This document shows positions 33,508-42,148 of a stretch of DNA of 64,000 bases, in pieces. Position numbers and translations under genes: made by a program. Origin of the DNA: Streptacidiphilus melanogenes (lineage in GTDB: Bacteria; Actinomycetota; Actinomycetes; Streptomycetales; Streptomycetaceae); contig NZ_BBPP01000018.1 of assembly GCF_000787835.1 (NCBI RefSeq), positions 34,195 to 98,194 of the forward strand, written 5' to 3'. Positions within the stretch are counted from its first letter, which is position 1, and the number at the start of each line of letters is the position of its first letter. Under the pieces are notes generated by a model. It worked only from the letters and a program-made list of their open reading frames with translations, was not told the origin of the DNA and did not search any database.

Positions 33508-34530
33508 ATGCCGAAGAAGCCCGCCACGGACGTGGTCACACTCGTCGACGTCGCGAAGGTCGCCGGTGTGTCGCGCGCGACGGTCTCGCGGGTGGTCAAC
33601 GGCAACGCCTCCGTCGCGCCGGCGCTGCGCACGGCGGTCGAGAAGGCCGTCGCCGCGACCGGCTACACCCCCAACCTCGCAGCCCGCTCCCTGGTGACCC
33701 GCACCACCGGGTCCATCGCGCTCGCCGTCTCCGACATGAGCGCCGGACAGATCTTCGCGGACCCCTTCTTCGGGCGGGTGGTCAGCGGCGTCACCCAGGC
33801 GGTCCGGCCGCGCGGCGTGCAGCTGGTGCTGGCGATCGTCGACGACGAACCCTCCCGGCGGCAGCTGATCAACTTCCTGCGGCAGGGCCACGTCGACGGC
33901 GTCGTGCTCGTCTCCACCCACACCGACGACCCGCTCCCGGCGGCGCTGGCCGACGCCAAGGTCCCGGCGGTCCTGTTCGCCCGGCCCAGCGAGCCGCTGC
34001 CGATCAGCTTCGTGGAGCTCGACCAGCGCGCCGGCGTCTTCCTGGCCGTCGACCACCTCGTCGGGCTCGGGCGCCGCCGGATCGCGACGGCGTCCGGCCC
34101 GCTGGACACCCCGGCCGGCCGGGAGCGCCTCGACGCGTTCCGCGAGCGCCTCGCCCACCACGGCCTCACCGAGGAGGGCTGCGTCGAGGGCGACTTCACC
34201 CAGGCGGGCGGCGCGACCGCGATGCGCGAACTGCTGGCCTGCGCGCCCGACGCGGACGCGGTCTTCGTCGCCTCCGACCTGATGGCGCTCGGCGCGGTCG
34301 CGGTGCTGCACCGCGCGGGGATCGCGATCCCCGAACGGATGGCGCTCGTCGGCTTCGACGACAGCAGCGCGGCCGTCAACTGCGACCCGCCGCTGACGAC
34401 CGTCCGGCAGCCGGTCGAGTCGATGGCGGCGCAGATGGCGGAGCTGCTGCTGGAGCAGATCGCCGCGCCGGAGCGGACCCTGCAGTCCCGGGTCTTCCAG
34501 CCGACCCTCGTCCGGCGCGAGAGCGCCTGA
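33508..34530 (+). CDS. LacI-family transcriptional regulator
   Basis: A 340-residue LacI repressor: helix-turn-helix VTLVDVAKVAGVSRATVSRVVNG (about 10-32), hinge helix NLAARSLVTR, then a periplasmic-binding-like effector domain with FVASDLMALGAVAVLHRAGI and VGFDDSSAA. The ATG at 33508 lies six bases after a -10 box with no Shine-Dalgarno sequence. LacI proteins in Streptomyces commonly repress glycosidase genes until an oligosaccharide is bound. Flanked by a lectin/beta-propeller gene and the convergent GH64-GH3 operon, whose promoter carries palindromes with the central CG typical of LacI operators, it is the likely local regulator. Confidence 0.95.
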   Translation: MPKKPATDVVTLVDVAKVAGVSRATVSRVVNGNASVAPALRTAVEKAVAATGYTPNLAARSLVTRTTGSIALAVSDMSAGQIFADPFFGRVVSGVTQAVRPRGVQLVLAIVDDEPSRRQLINFLRQGHVDGVVLVSTHTDDPLPAALADAKVPAVLFARPSEPLPISFVELDQRAGVFLAVDHLVGLGRRRIATASGPLDTPAGRERLDAFRERLAHHGLTEEGCVEGDFTQAGGATAMRELLACAPDADAVFVASDLMALGAVAVLHRAGIAIPERMALVGFDDSSAAVNCDPPLTTVRQPVESMAAQMAELLLEQIAAPERTLQSRVFQPTLVRRESA

Positions 34531-34784
34531 CCAGAGCCGGCCGGACCGGGCCGTTGAGGCCCTCAAGCCGGACGGATCAACGTCCCGAGGTGGCGGGGGA
34601 AGAACCGGACCGCGCTGTCGGCCTCGCTCGCCCGACCGTGACCGACGGAGGGACCACCCACACGGAAACCGCGTTCACGGGTCCCGCCTCCACGGTCGCT
34701 GTCACGATCAAGAGGAAGCCGGCAGGCGAAGCGCCGCCCCCGCCAAGGGATTTCTCCGACTCGGCAGGGACGGCTCCGACTCCG

Positions 34785-37700
34785 CTAGTCCATCGCGTCG
34801 GCCGTGATCGCCGAGCCGAGCGTCAGGCCGCCCGACAGCGGCAGGTTGCGTGACGAGTCACCGACGAGGATCTGGTAGTTCCCCGCCCCGGCGACCCAGT
34901 GCCCGCTCCCGGTGTCCCACGAGGCCAGATCGTGGGCCGTCACCGTGAACGTGACCGTGCCGGACGCGCCGGGGTTCAGCGTGATCCGCGAGAACCCCTT
35001 GAGCTGGTGCGGCGGTTCACCGGCCGGGGCCGGATCGCCGACGTACAGCTGCGCCACCTCCGTCCCGGCCCTGCTCCCGGTGTTCGTGACCGTGGCCGTC
35101 ACCGTCGCCTGGCCGTTGGTCACCGCCCCCACCTGCAGGTTGCTGAACGCGAAGCTGGTGTACGACAGGCCGAAGCCGAACGGGAACAGCGGCGTCACGT
35201 TGTTCGCGTCGTACCACCGGTACCCGATGTCGAGCCCCTCGGAGTACTGCACCGTGCCGTTGACGCCCGGCCACTGCGCGGCCGTGTTCGCCGGCACCTG
35301 CGACAGCGAGGTCGGGAAGGTGATCGGCAGGTGCCCCGAGGGGTTCACGTCGCCGAAGAGCAGCGCCGCGATGGCCTGGCCGAACTCCTGGCCCTGGTAG
35401 AAGCCCTCGAAGACCCCCGCGACCTGGTTCAGCCACGGCATCAGGATCGCCGAGTTGTCGTTGAGCACGACGATCGTGTTCGGGTTGGCCGCGGCGACCG
35501 CGGAGATCAGCGCGTCCTGGTTGTTCGGCAGGTTGAGCGAGGTGTTGTCGGACTCCTCGTGTCCGTAGTTGTCCGCCGCGAAGACGATCGCCACGTTCGA
35601 GGACTGCGCGAGCGCGACCGCGGAGGCCTGGTTCGAGCCGTCGTCGTAGCCAACCTTGATGTTCGTCCCGGCGGTGCGCTGCTGGATGCTGTACAGCGGG
35701 TCGTAGGTGCCGGTGCTGGTGGCGCTGCCGCTGCCGGCGCCGCCGGTGATCGCCCCCGAGCTCGCGTCGGTGCCGATGACCGCGATGGACTCGCTGCCGC
35801 CGGGGTTGAGCGGCAGGACGCCGTTGTTCTTCAGCAGCACCGTCCCTTCCTCGTCCCCGCGCAGCGCCACCGCGCGGTGGGCGGGCGTGGCGACGATCGC
35901 GGTGGTCGAGCCGCTCGGCGCCTTGTCGAACATGCCGAAGCGGAACATCTGGGTCAGCACCCGGGACACCATCGAGTCGAAGGTGGCCTGGGTGACCTGG
36001 CCCGCCGCGACGGCCTGCTCCAGCGACGAGGCGAAGAAGCCGCCGAAGGGCATCTCGACGGTCTCGCCGGCGTTGGCCGACGGCACGGTGGAGTGGATGC
36101 CGCCCCAGTCCGAGGTGATGAAACCCTGGAAGCCCGCCTGCTGGTACATCGGGACGTTCTCGACGGCCGGGTTCTGGCAGGAGTAGTTGCCGTTCACCAT
36201 GCTGTACCCGCACATGAGCGCCGCCGCGCCGCCCTTCTCGATGGCGGTCTGGAAGCCCGGCAGGTAGATCTCCTGGAGCGTGCGCTGGTCGATGATCTCG
36301 TTGCCGGGCGCGGACGGCTGCTCGATGTTGTACGCGGCCGCGTGCTTGACCTCGGCCATCACGTCCTGGCTCTGCATGCCCTGGACGTCGGCGCTCACGA
36401 TCTCGCCGGTGAGGTACGGGTCCTCGCCGAAGGTCTCGTACGCGCGGCCCCAGCGCGGGTCCCGCACCATGTTGATCGTCGGCCCGAGGGAGACGTTCAC
36501 ACCCTTGCCCGCGAACTCCTGGCCGGCCGCCACGCCGAAGCTGTGCTCGTAGTCGGTGTCGAAGGTGGCCGCGGACACCTCACCGTCGGGGAACTGGGTG
36601 ACCCCGCCGAGGCCGTCGCCCACGCCGCTGGGCCCGTCCTCGAGGTTGACGCTCGGGATGCACAGCGAGGGCTGGGCGGCGATCTGCCCGATGTAGACGT
36701 TCGAGCCGTCGCCGTAGAGCATCGCGTCCTTCTGGTCCTGCGTCATCGCGCCCATGAGCTGGGCGACGCGGGTCGGGACGGCGACGTTCGGTTCGTTGAT
36801 CCACGGGCAGGTGCCCGGTGCCGGCTGCGGCGGGGGTGGCGGGATGGTGACGGTCTGGTTCCCGACCGTGTAGACGGAGAACTCCCAGAGCGAGTCGCCG
36901 TAGCCCGTGCCGCGTGCCGTCCCGTACATGCGGACGTAGCGGCCGGTGCCGGTGACGTTCAGGGTCTGGGTGCCGCCGGTGCCGGTGGTGGTGGAGTAGA
37001 TGCTGGTCCAGTTGGTGTTGTCGGTCGAGGTCTGGAGCTGGAACCCCGAGGCGTAGGCGTTCTCCCACTGGAGCACCACCTGGCAGATCGGCAGACTCCC
37101 GCCGAGGTCGACCTCGATCCACTGCGGGTCCGAGGACGCGCTCGACCAGCGGGTCAGGGTGCTGCCGTCGGTGGCGTAGAAGGGGTCGTACGCCGGATTG
37201 CCGTCCTGGATCGAGGAGGCGGTGGCGGGGTGCCCCAGGGCGGCGTTGGTGGTTCCGCAGTTGCCCGCGCCGCCACCCGAGTTGCCGCTCCCGCCGGTGA
37301 AGGCCTGCATCTCCCACAGGGAGTAGCCGTAACCGGTGGCACGGGCGGTGCCGTACATGCGGAGGTAGCGGCCGGTGCCGGTGACGTTCAGGGTCTGGGT
37401 GCCGCCGGTGCCGGTGGTGGTGGAGTAGATGCTGGTCCAGTTGGTGTTGTCGGTCGAGGTCTGGATCTGGAAGGCGCTCGCGTAGGCGGTCTCCCAGTTC
37501 AGCACGACCTGGCAGATCGTCAGGGTCGTGCCCAGATCGACCTCCAGCCACTGCGGGTCGCTGAACGCGCTCGACCAGCGGGTCCCGGCGTCGCCGTCGA
37601 CGGCAGCCGAGGCCGGGGTGCCGGCGTTCTCGGTGGACGAGGCGGTGGCGGGCTGGTCCAGAGCGGCGTTCTGGGTCCCGCAGGAAGAACCGCCGCCCGT

Positions 37701-38219
37701 GCCCGACGTGCCGTACACCTGGAACTCCCAGAGGGAGTAGCCGTACTGGGTGGTGCGTGCGGTGCCGTACATGCGCACGTAGCGACCGGTGCCGGTGACG
37801 TTCAGCGTCTCGGTGCCGCCGGTGCCGGTGGTGGTGGAGTAGATGGACGTCCAGTTCGACCCGTCGTCCGAGACCTGGATCTGGTAGGCCTTGGCCGACG
37901 CCGTCTCCCACTGGAGCACGACCTGGCTGATGGTGGAGCTGGCGCCGAGGTCCACCTGGAGCCACTGCGGGTCGCTCCAGGCGCTTTCCCAGCGCGTGCC
38001 GGTGTTGCCGTCCACCGCGTTGGCGGCGGCGTTGCCGGCGTTGACCGACGAGGCGGTGGCGGTCCTGCCCTGCGACAGCAGCGCCCCGGCCGCGTGCGCG
38101 GCCGGCGCTGCGGCGGTGAACAGGGCGGTGAGCAGGGCCAGGACGGTGAGGGTCGCCGTCCACATCGATCTGACGGCGCCTTTGGTGACCGGGGTGAACC
38201 CCGGGGAGCGTGCGTTCAT
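34785..38219 (-). CDS. Secreted GH3 beta-glucosidase with three F5/8 type C domains
   Basis: A 1144-residue secreted enzyme. Signal peptide about 1-43, three tandem F5/8 type C (CBM32-like) domains (about 44-175, 195-327, 345-470), a Pro-rich linker, a GH3 N-terminal barrel (about 490-790) with predicted nucleophile Asp704 in GFITSDWGGI, a GH3 C-terminal domain, and a fibronectin-III-like end (GTEVAQLYVGDP to ILVGDSS). GH3 enzymes release glucose or xylose from oligosaccharide ends. Placing three carbohydrate-binding units before the barrel suggests action on polymer-bound substrate. It is 25 bases downstream of the GH64 gene, so one operon. The ATG has a GAGGA site. Confidence 0.94.
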   Translation of the reverse strand: MNARSPGFTPVTKGAVRSMWTATLTVLALLTALFTAAAPAAHAAGALLSQGRTATASSVNAGNAAANAVDGNTGTRWESAWSDPQWLQVDLGASSTISQVVLQWETASAKAYQIQVSDDGSNWTSIYSTTTGTGGTETLNVTGTGRYVRMYGTARTTQYGYSLWEFQVYGTSGTGGGSSCGTQNAALDQPATASSTENAGTPASAAVDGDAGTRWSSAFSDPQWLEVDLGTTLTICQVVLNWETAYASAFQIQTSTDNTNWTSIYSTTTGTGGTQTLNVTGTGRYLRMYGTARATGYGYSLWEMQAFTGGSGNSGGGAGNCGTTNAALGHPATASSIQDGNPAYDPFYATDGSTLTRWSSASSDPQWIEVDLGGSLPICQVVLQWENAYASGFQLQTSTDNTNWTSIYSTTTGTGGTQTLNVTGTGRYVRMYGTARGTGYGDSLWEFSVYTVGNQTVTIPPPPPQPAPGTCPWINEPNVAVPTRVAQLMGAMTQDQKDAMLYGDGSNVYIGQIAAQPSLCIPSVNLEDGPSGVGDGLGGVTQFPDGEVSAATFDTDYEHSFGVAAGQEFAGKGVNVSLGPTINMVRDPRWGRAYETFGEDPYLTGEIVSADVQGMQSQDVMAEVKHAAAYNIEQPSAPGNEIIDQRTLQEIYLPGFQTAIEKGGAAALMCGYSMVNGNYSCQNPAVENVPMYQQAGFQGFITSDWGGIHSTVPSANAGETVEMPFGGFFASSLEQAVAAGQVTQATFDSMVSRVLTQMFRFGMFDKAPSGSTTAIVATPAHRAVALRGDEEGTVLLKNNGVLPLNPGGSESIAVIGTDASSGAITGGAGSGSATSTGTYDPLYSIQQRTAGTNIKVGYDDGSNQASAVALAQSSNVAIVFAADNYGHEESDNTSLNLPNNQDALISAVAAANPNTIVVLNDNSAILMPWLNQVAGVFEGFYQGQEFGQAIAALLFGDVNPSGHLPITFPTSLSQVPANTAAQWPGVNGTVQYSEGLDIGYRWYDANNVTPLFPFGFGLSYTSFAFSNLQVGAVTNGQATVTATVTNTGSRAGTEVAQLYVGDPAPAGEPPHQLKGFSRITLNPGASGTVTFTVTAHDLASWDTGSGHWVAGAGNYQILVGDSSRNLPLSGGLTLGSAITADAMD
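36936..37465. repeat. 101-bp perfect direct repeat within F5/8-domain coding sequence
   Basis: Bases 36936-37036 and 37365-37465 are identical over 101 bp, 429 bases (143 codons) apart, encoding the same segment of the second and third F5/8 domains. Close relatives occur near 37765 and at two places in the adjacent GH64 gene. Identity at third positions points to recent duplication or gene conversion. Confidence 0.85.
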
Positions 38220-38244
38220 GGCATTCCTCGCTCTGTCGGGGTGC

Positions 38245-40008
38245 TCAGTAGCCGACGGCCACTTCGAGCCACTGCGGGTTCGCGTGCGAGATGTACGAGG
38301 ACTGCCCCGCGTAGTCGTCGTACGGGAAGCCGTAGGCCAGCCCGTTGATCGCGTGGTCGTGCCAGAACTTGGCGTAGTAGTTGGCCGGAGCCCCCTGGTA
38401 GTACTGGCTCGGGTCGGACCACTGGGCCTGCGGCAGCGTCGCCACATGGCGGTTGAGCGCCGCGCACTCGGCGGCGTTGCTCGCCAGCGTTCCGGCGCAG
38501 CCGAAGATGTTCGAGGTGGTCTCGTTGACGCCGACCGAATTGGCGTACGCGGTGAAGTAGTTCGCGTTCACGCCGCCCGTCTGGAAACTCGGGTCGCTGC
38601 CGGGCGCGATGATCCGGTAGGGCGCCTGCGTCTGCGCCAGCACCTTGAACTCCTGCGGCACGGCGCTCTGGAAGTCCGAGAACACCTGGGTGCGGCTCTC
38701 GTCGAAGACCTGCTGCGTGTCGCCGACCTGGACGTCGTAGCCGTCGGAGGCGTGCAGCCGCATCGCGATCGGCAGGCCCCAGGCGTCGACCCGGGTGGTG
38801 TTGCCGTTGAACACCCCGGCGCCGACGGTGAACTCGATGAAGTCGAAGTACTTGCTGTTCGGCGAGCCGAGGTAGAAGTACATCCGGCCCGAGGAGTTGG
38901 CGGGCATGTCGAGGTACGGCTGCTCGGCGACGGAGTGCGTCTGCCCGTCGAAGCTCCAGTACACCTGGCTGTCCGGGTAGGCGCCGTCGGTGCGGTTCAG
39001 CACCTTGACCATCAGCACGTTCTGCGCGGGCGGGATCGTGCTGGTGTCGCCCCAGAACGGATCGCCCGTCCCGCCACCGGAGCCGCTGGAGCCGGTGGTG
39101 AAGACCTGGAACTCCCACAGGGAGTAGCCGTACTGGGTGGTGCGGGCGGTGCCGTACACGCGGACGTAGCGGCCGGTGCCGTTCACGCTCAGGCTCTCGG
39201 TGCCGCCCGCGCCGGTGGTGGTGGAGTAGATCGTGGTCCAGTTCGTCGCGTCGTCGGAGACCTGGACCTGGTACGCCTTTCCGGCGGCGGTCTCCCACTG
39301 GAGCACCACCTGGCACACGGTCTGGCTGGTGCCGAGGTCGACCTGGAGCCACTGCGGATCGCTGAACTGGCTGGACCAGCGGGTGCCTGCGTTGCCGTCG
39401 ACGGCCGCCGAGGCAGGCGTCCCGGCGTTCTCGGTGGACGAGGCGGTGGCGGGCCGGTTCAGCGCCGCGTTCGTGGTGCCGCAGCCGCCGGTGGCGGACG
39501 GTGCGCCGTAGACCTGGAACTCCCACAGGGAGTAGCCGTACTGGGTGGCCCGGGCGGTGCCGTACATCCGGACGTAGCGGCCGGTGCCGGTGACGTTCAG
39601 GGTCTGCGTGCCGCCGGTGCCGGTGGTGGTGGAGTAGACCGTGGTCCAGTTCGCGGCGTCGTCGGACACCTGGATCTGGAAGGCGGTCGCGTAGGCGGTC
39701 TCCCACTGGAGGACGACCTGGCTGATGCTCGCGCTCGCGCCGAGGTCGACCTGGAGCCACTGGGGGTCGCTGAACTGGCTGGACCAGCGGGTGCCGGCGT
39801 TGCCGTCGAAGGCCGCCGTGGCCGGTGTCCCGGCGTTCTCGGTGGACGAGGCGGTGGCGGCCTTGCCCTGCGAGAGCAGCGTCGCCGCGGCGTGGGCGGG
39901 CGGCGCCTGGCTGAGTGCCAGCAACAGGCCGGCGAGCAGGGCGGAGACGGCGAGAAGCGCGCGAAGCGCTCTCCCGCGGGCGAGGGTTGGCGAAGACGAT
40001 CCGGACAT
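38245..40008 (-). CDS. Secreted GH64-type beta-1,3-glucanase with two F5/8 type C domains
   Basis: A 587-residue secreted protein. Signal peptide 1-41 (ALLAVSALLAGLLLALSQ), two F5/8 type C domains (about 42-175 and 185-310), then a GH64/thaumatin-like domain (about 320-587). The last begins IPPAQNVLMVKVLNRTDGAY and ends PYDDYAGQSSYISHANPQWL, characteristic of laminarin-releasing beta-1,3-glucanases. It would cut fungal or algal beta-1,3-glucan outside the cell, giving oligosaccharides for the GH3 enzyme encoded next. The ATG at 40008 has a GAGGAG site. Two LacI-type palindromes lie 65-140 bases upstream. Confidence 0.88.
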   Translation of the reverse strand: MSGSSSPTLARGRALRALLAVSALLAGLLLALSQAPPAHAAATLLSQGKAATASSTENAGTPATAAFDGNAGTRWSSQFSDPQWLQVDLGASASISQVVLQWETAYATAFQIQVSDDAANWTTVYSTTTGTGGTQTLNVTGTGRYVRMYGTARATQYGYSLWEFQVYGAPSATGGCGTTNAALNRPATASSTENAGTPASAAVDGNAGTRWSSQFSDPQWLQVDLGTSQTVCQVVLQWETAAGKAYQVQVSDDATNWTTIYSTTTGAGGTESLSVNGTGRYVRVYGTARTTQYGYSLWEFQVFTTGSSGSGGGTGDPFWGDTSTIPPAQNVLMVKVLNRTDGAYPDSQVYWSFDGQTHSVAEQPYLDMPANSSGRMYFYLGSPNSKYFDFIEFTVGAGVFNGNTTRVDAWGLPIAMRLHASDGYDVQVGDTQQVFDESRTQVFSDFQSAVPQEFKVLAQTQAPYRIIAPGSDPSFQTGGVNANYFTAYANSVGVNETTSNIFGCAGTLASNAAECAALNRHVATLPQAQWSDPSQYYQGAPANYYAKFWHDHAINGLAYGFPYDDYAGQSSYISHANPQWLEVAVGY

Positions 40009-40073
40009 GCGGCGGCTCCTCAGGCGCGCGTGCGGGGTGGGTGGAACGCGCAGCGAGAGTGAGGGGGGCGTCT

Positions 40074-40089
40074 GAGAGAGCGCTCTCTC
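40074..40089. promoter_or_regulatory. LacI-type operator 1 of the GH64-GH3 operon
   Basis: GAGAGAGCGCTCTCTC, a perfect 16-bp palindrome with a central CG, 65 bases upstream of the GH64 start. Contains GAGAGCGCTCTC, resembling known Streptomyces LacI-family glycosidase operators. Confidence 0.8.
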
Positions 40090-40130
40090 GCACGAGCAGT
40101 GTGAGGAGCCGCGCAGTCCATGTCAAGGCC

Positions 40131-40146
40131 CGAGAGCGTTCTCTCG
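40131..40146. promoter_or_regulatory. LacI-type operator 2 of the GH64-GH3 operon
   Basis: CGAGAGCGTTCTCTCG shares the GAGAGCG-TCTC core with operator 1 (one central mismatch). The two sites are 57 bases apart centre to centre, which would allow cooperative binding or looping around the promoter. Confidence 0.7.
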
Positions 40147-40218
40147 ACCCGTGTGCGGCACGCGAGTTGTCGGTGCGTCAGCCGCGCGCGGTCGAGGGAA
40201 CGTACGCCCCGCGTCGGC

Positions 40219-40953
40219 TCAGCCGAGTGGCCGCAGCACCAGGGTGACGAACCCCCAGGTGTCGCGGTAGACGGTGAGCCATTCGTCGCGGTGGACGGCC
40301 GACACCTCCAGCGCCCGGGCGCGGTCCGGGTCGTCCGGGTGGTCCAACGCCCAGGCGGCCAGGGAGCCGGTCCAGGCCCACTCGTAGGCGTCGAGTTCGT
40401 GGCGCGTGCTGAGGTGGGCGTGGACGGGGACCAGGCCGGCGGCGGTGACCTGCCGCATGACCGTCTTGAGGTCGCCGGAGTCGCCGAGCATCTCCTTGGC
40501 CTCCGCGGTGGGCTCTCGCTCGAAGTAGCCGTCGCCGACGAGGAGGCGGCCGCCGGGGGTGAGGTGGCGCGCCGTGGCGGCGAGTGTGCCGGGGAGGCCG
40601 TCGAAGGCGTGGGCCGTACCGACGCACAGGACCAGGTCGAAGCCGTCCGGGTCGGTGAAGTCGTTGGCGTCCTGCTCGTGCAGGGTGAGCCGGTCGGCGA
40701 CGCCGAGCTTCCCGGCCCGCTCGCGGGCCTCGGCGAGGGCGGCCGCCGAGAGGTCCACCCCGACGGCGCGCAGCCGCGGGAAGCGGGCCAGCGCGCGCAG
40801 CAGCCACTCGCCGCTGCCGCAGCCGAGGTCGAGGACGCGGGCGTCCTCGCGGGGGACGGCGCGGTCCAGCAGCGCGGAGACGGACTCGTCCGTCAGCGGC
40901 GCCGCGATCGGATGGTCGGTGTGGGCGATGAGGGAGAGCAGTTCTCGTTTCAC
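40219..40953 (-). CDS. Class I SAM-dependent methyltransferase
   Basis: About 244 residues with a Rossmann methyltransferase core: motif I ARVLDLGCGSGEWLL, motif II-like RAVGVDLSAAAL, FDLVLCVGTAHAF, and LTPGGRLLVGDGYFE. It transfers a methyl group from SAM to an unknown small substrate. The start is ambiguous. GTG 40953 begins KRELLSLIAHTDHPIAAPL, as I would expect for this group. GTG 40989 has a better ribosome binding site (AGGG) and would add 12 residues. It is monocistronic, 82 bases upstream of nothing related: its promoter abuts the end of the LD-carboxypeptidase gene. Confidence 0.82.
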   Translation of the reverse strand: MKRELLSLIAHTDHPIAAPLTDESVSALLDRAVPREDARVLDLGCGSGEWLLRALARFPRLRAVGVDLSAAALAEARERAGKLGVADRLTLHEQDANDFTDPDGFDLVLCVGTAHAFDGLPGTLAATARHLTPGGRLLVGDGYFEREPTAEAKEMLGDSGDLKTVMRQVTAAGLVPVHAHLSTRHELDAYEWAWTGSLAAWALDHPDDPDRARALEVSAVHRDEWLTVYRDTWGFVTLVLRPLG

Positions 40954-41035
40954 CGGCGGAGGGTGACACGGGCCCGCGGCCCGCGTCACGTCGATTTCCC
41001 TCGCCTCGAACGGATTTCGAGACACCGTCCGGGGT

Positions 41036-42082
41036 TCAGTAGTGGGCGGTGATCTCCCGAGCCGGGCCGTCCACGGTGAGCAGACCGCCGTAGGGGAGCA
41101 CCAGCTGCGGGTCGGTGTGCCCGAAGTCGACGTCGAGGACGGCCATCGTGTCGGGGGCGTACTCCGCGAGCGCGCGCAGCACCGCCTCGCGCTGCTCCCT
41201 GCGGTAGGCCGCGCGCTGCCCGGCGTCGAGCCGCCGGTCGAAGTTCCACGCCTTCGCCCGGCCCATCAGCAGCGCGGGGAAGCGGCGCAGCAGCCCGCGC
41301 TCGCCCATGCTGCGCAGGACCCGGTAGACCTCGGCGGCGGCCGGCATCTCCTCGGAGGTCTCCAGCAGCAGTACACAGCCCTCGTAGGCGTCCGGCGGCA
41401 GGATCTCGCGGTCCGCCATCAGCAGCCAGGAGAGGATCTCCAGGTTGCCGCCCCAGGTCCGGCCCTGGACGCGCCGGTCGGCGCGGTGCCAGAGCCACGG
41501 TCCGGCCGGCTCGCTCGAAGCCTCCCGCTCGAAGGTGCCGGGGTCGGCCCAGTCCCCGAGGACGGTGTCGACCCGCTCGGGCGGGGTCAGCACGCGCGGG
41601 CCGGGCTCGAAGAGCGCGGCCCGCAGCGTGTCGGCGGTCTGCGGGTGCATCGCGGACGGGCGGCCCAACTGCGTCATCACCGAACCGCCGTGGTAGCCGG
41701 GCACGCCGAGGTTCCACAGCAGCGCGAGCAGGTTGGTGTTGTCGCTGTAGCCGAAGAACGGCTTGGGGTTCGCGCGCAGCAACTCCTTGTCGAGGTGCGG
41801 CAGCACCCGGATCTGGTCGTCCCCGCCGATGCTGGCGAAGACCGCCTTGATCCGCGGGTCCGCGAAGGCGGCGTGCAGGTCCGCGGCCCGCTCCTGCGGC
41901 GTCGCGCCCATCCTCCGCGTCGCCTCGTACTCGACCGGCGCCAGCCCGAAGTCCTCCGCCAGCCTCCGCAGACCCAGCTCGTACGGCGCGGGGAAGAGCC
42001 CGGGCAGTCCGGCAGAGGGCGAGACGACGGCGACGGCGTCGCCGGGCGAGAGCTTGGGCAGCGGAGACAGGACGGTACGCAT
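41036..42082 (-). CDS. S66-family LD-carboxypeptidase-like peptidase
   Basis: A 348-residue member of peptidase family S66 (LD-carboxypeptidase / microcin-immunity MccF group). The N-terminal lobe contains VFASIGGDDQ and the catalytic serine in FFGYSDNTNLL (Ser113). The Glu-His pair expected later is matched by LLLETSEEMP and VDFGHTDPQLVLPYGG. LdcA-type members trim D-Ala from tetrapeptides in cell-wall recycling. MccF-type members hydrolyse acyl-adenylate antibiotics. The length and GHTDPQ motif fit the MccF-like branch, so either role is possible. The ATG at 42082 lacks a strong ribosome binding site. Confidence 0.87.
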   Translation of the reverse strand: MRTVLSPLPKLSPGDAVAVVSPSAGLPGLFPAPYELGLRRLAEDFGLAPVEYEATRRMGATPQERAADLHAAFADPRIKAVFASIGGDDQIRVLPHLDKELLRANPKPFFGYSDNTNLLALLWNLGVPGYHGGSVMTQLGRPSAMHPQTADTLRAALFEPGPRVLTPPERVDTVLGDWADPGTFEREASSEPAGPWLWHRADRRVQGRTWGGNLEILSWLLMADREILPPDAYEGCVLLLETSEEMPAAAEVYRVLRSMGERGLLRRFPALLMGRAKAWNFDRRLDAGQRAAYRREQREAVLRALAEYAPDTMAVLDVDFGHTDPQLVLPYGGLLTVDGPAREITAHY

Positions 42083-42148
42083 GCGGTGGATGCTACGAGG
42101 ACCGCCCCCGGACCGTCCGTCTGTTTTCCGGCCCGGCACGATGCGGCT

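Noticed and set aside
34899-38348. An 1149-codon plus-strand open frame opposite the GH3 gene
   Set aside because: Antisense shadow produced by codon bias and the repeated F5/8 domains; no ribosome binding site or domain.
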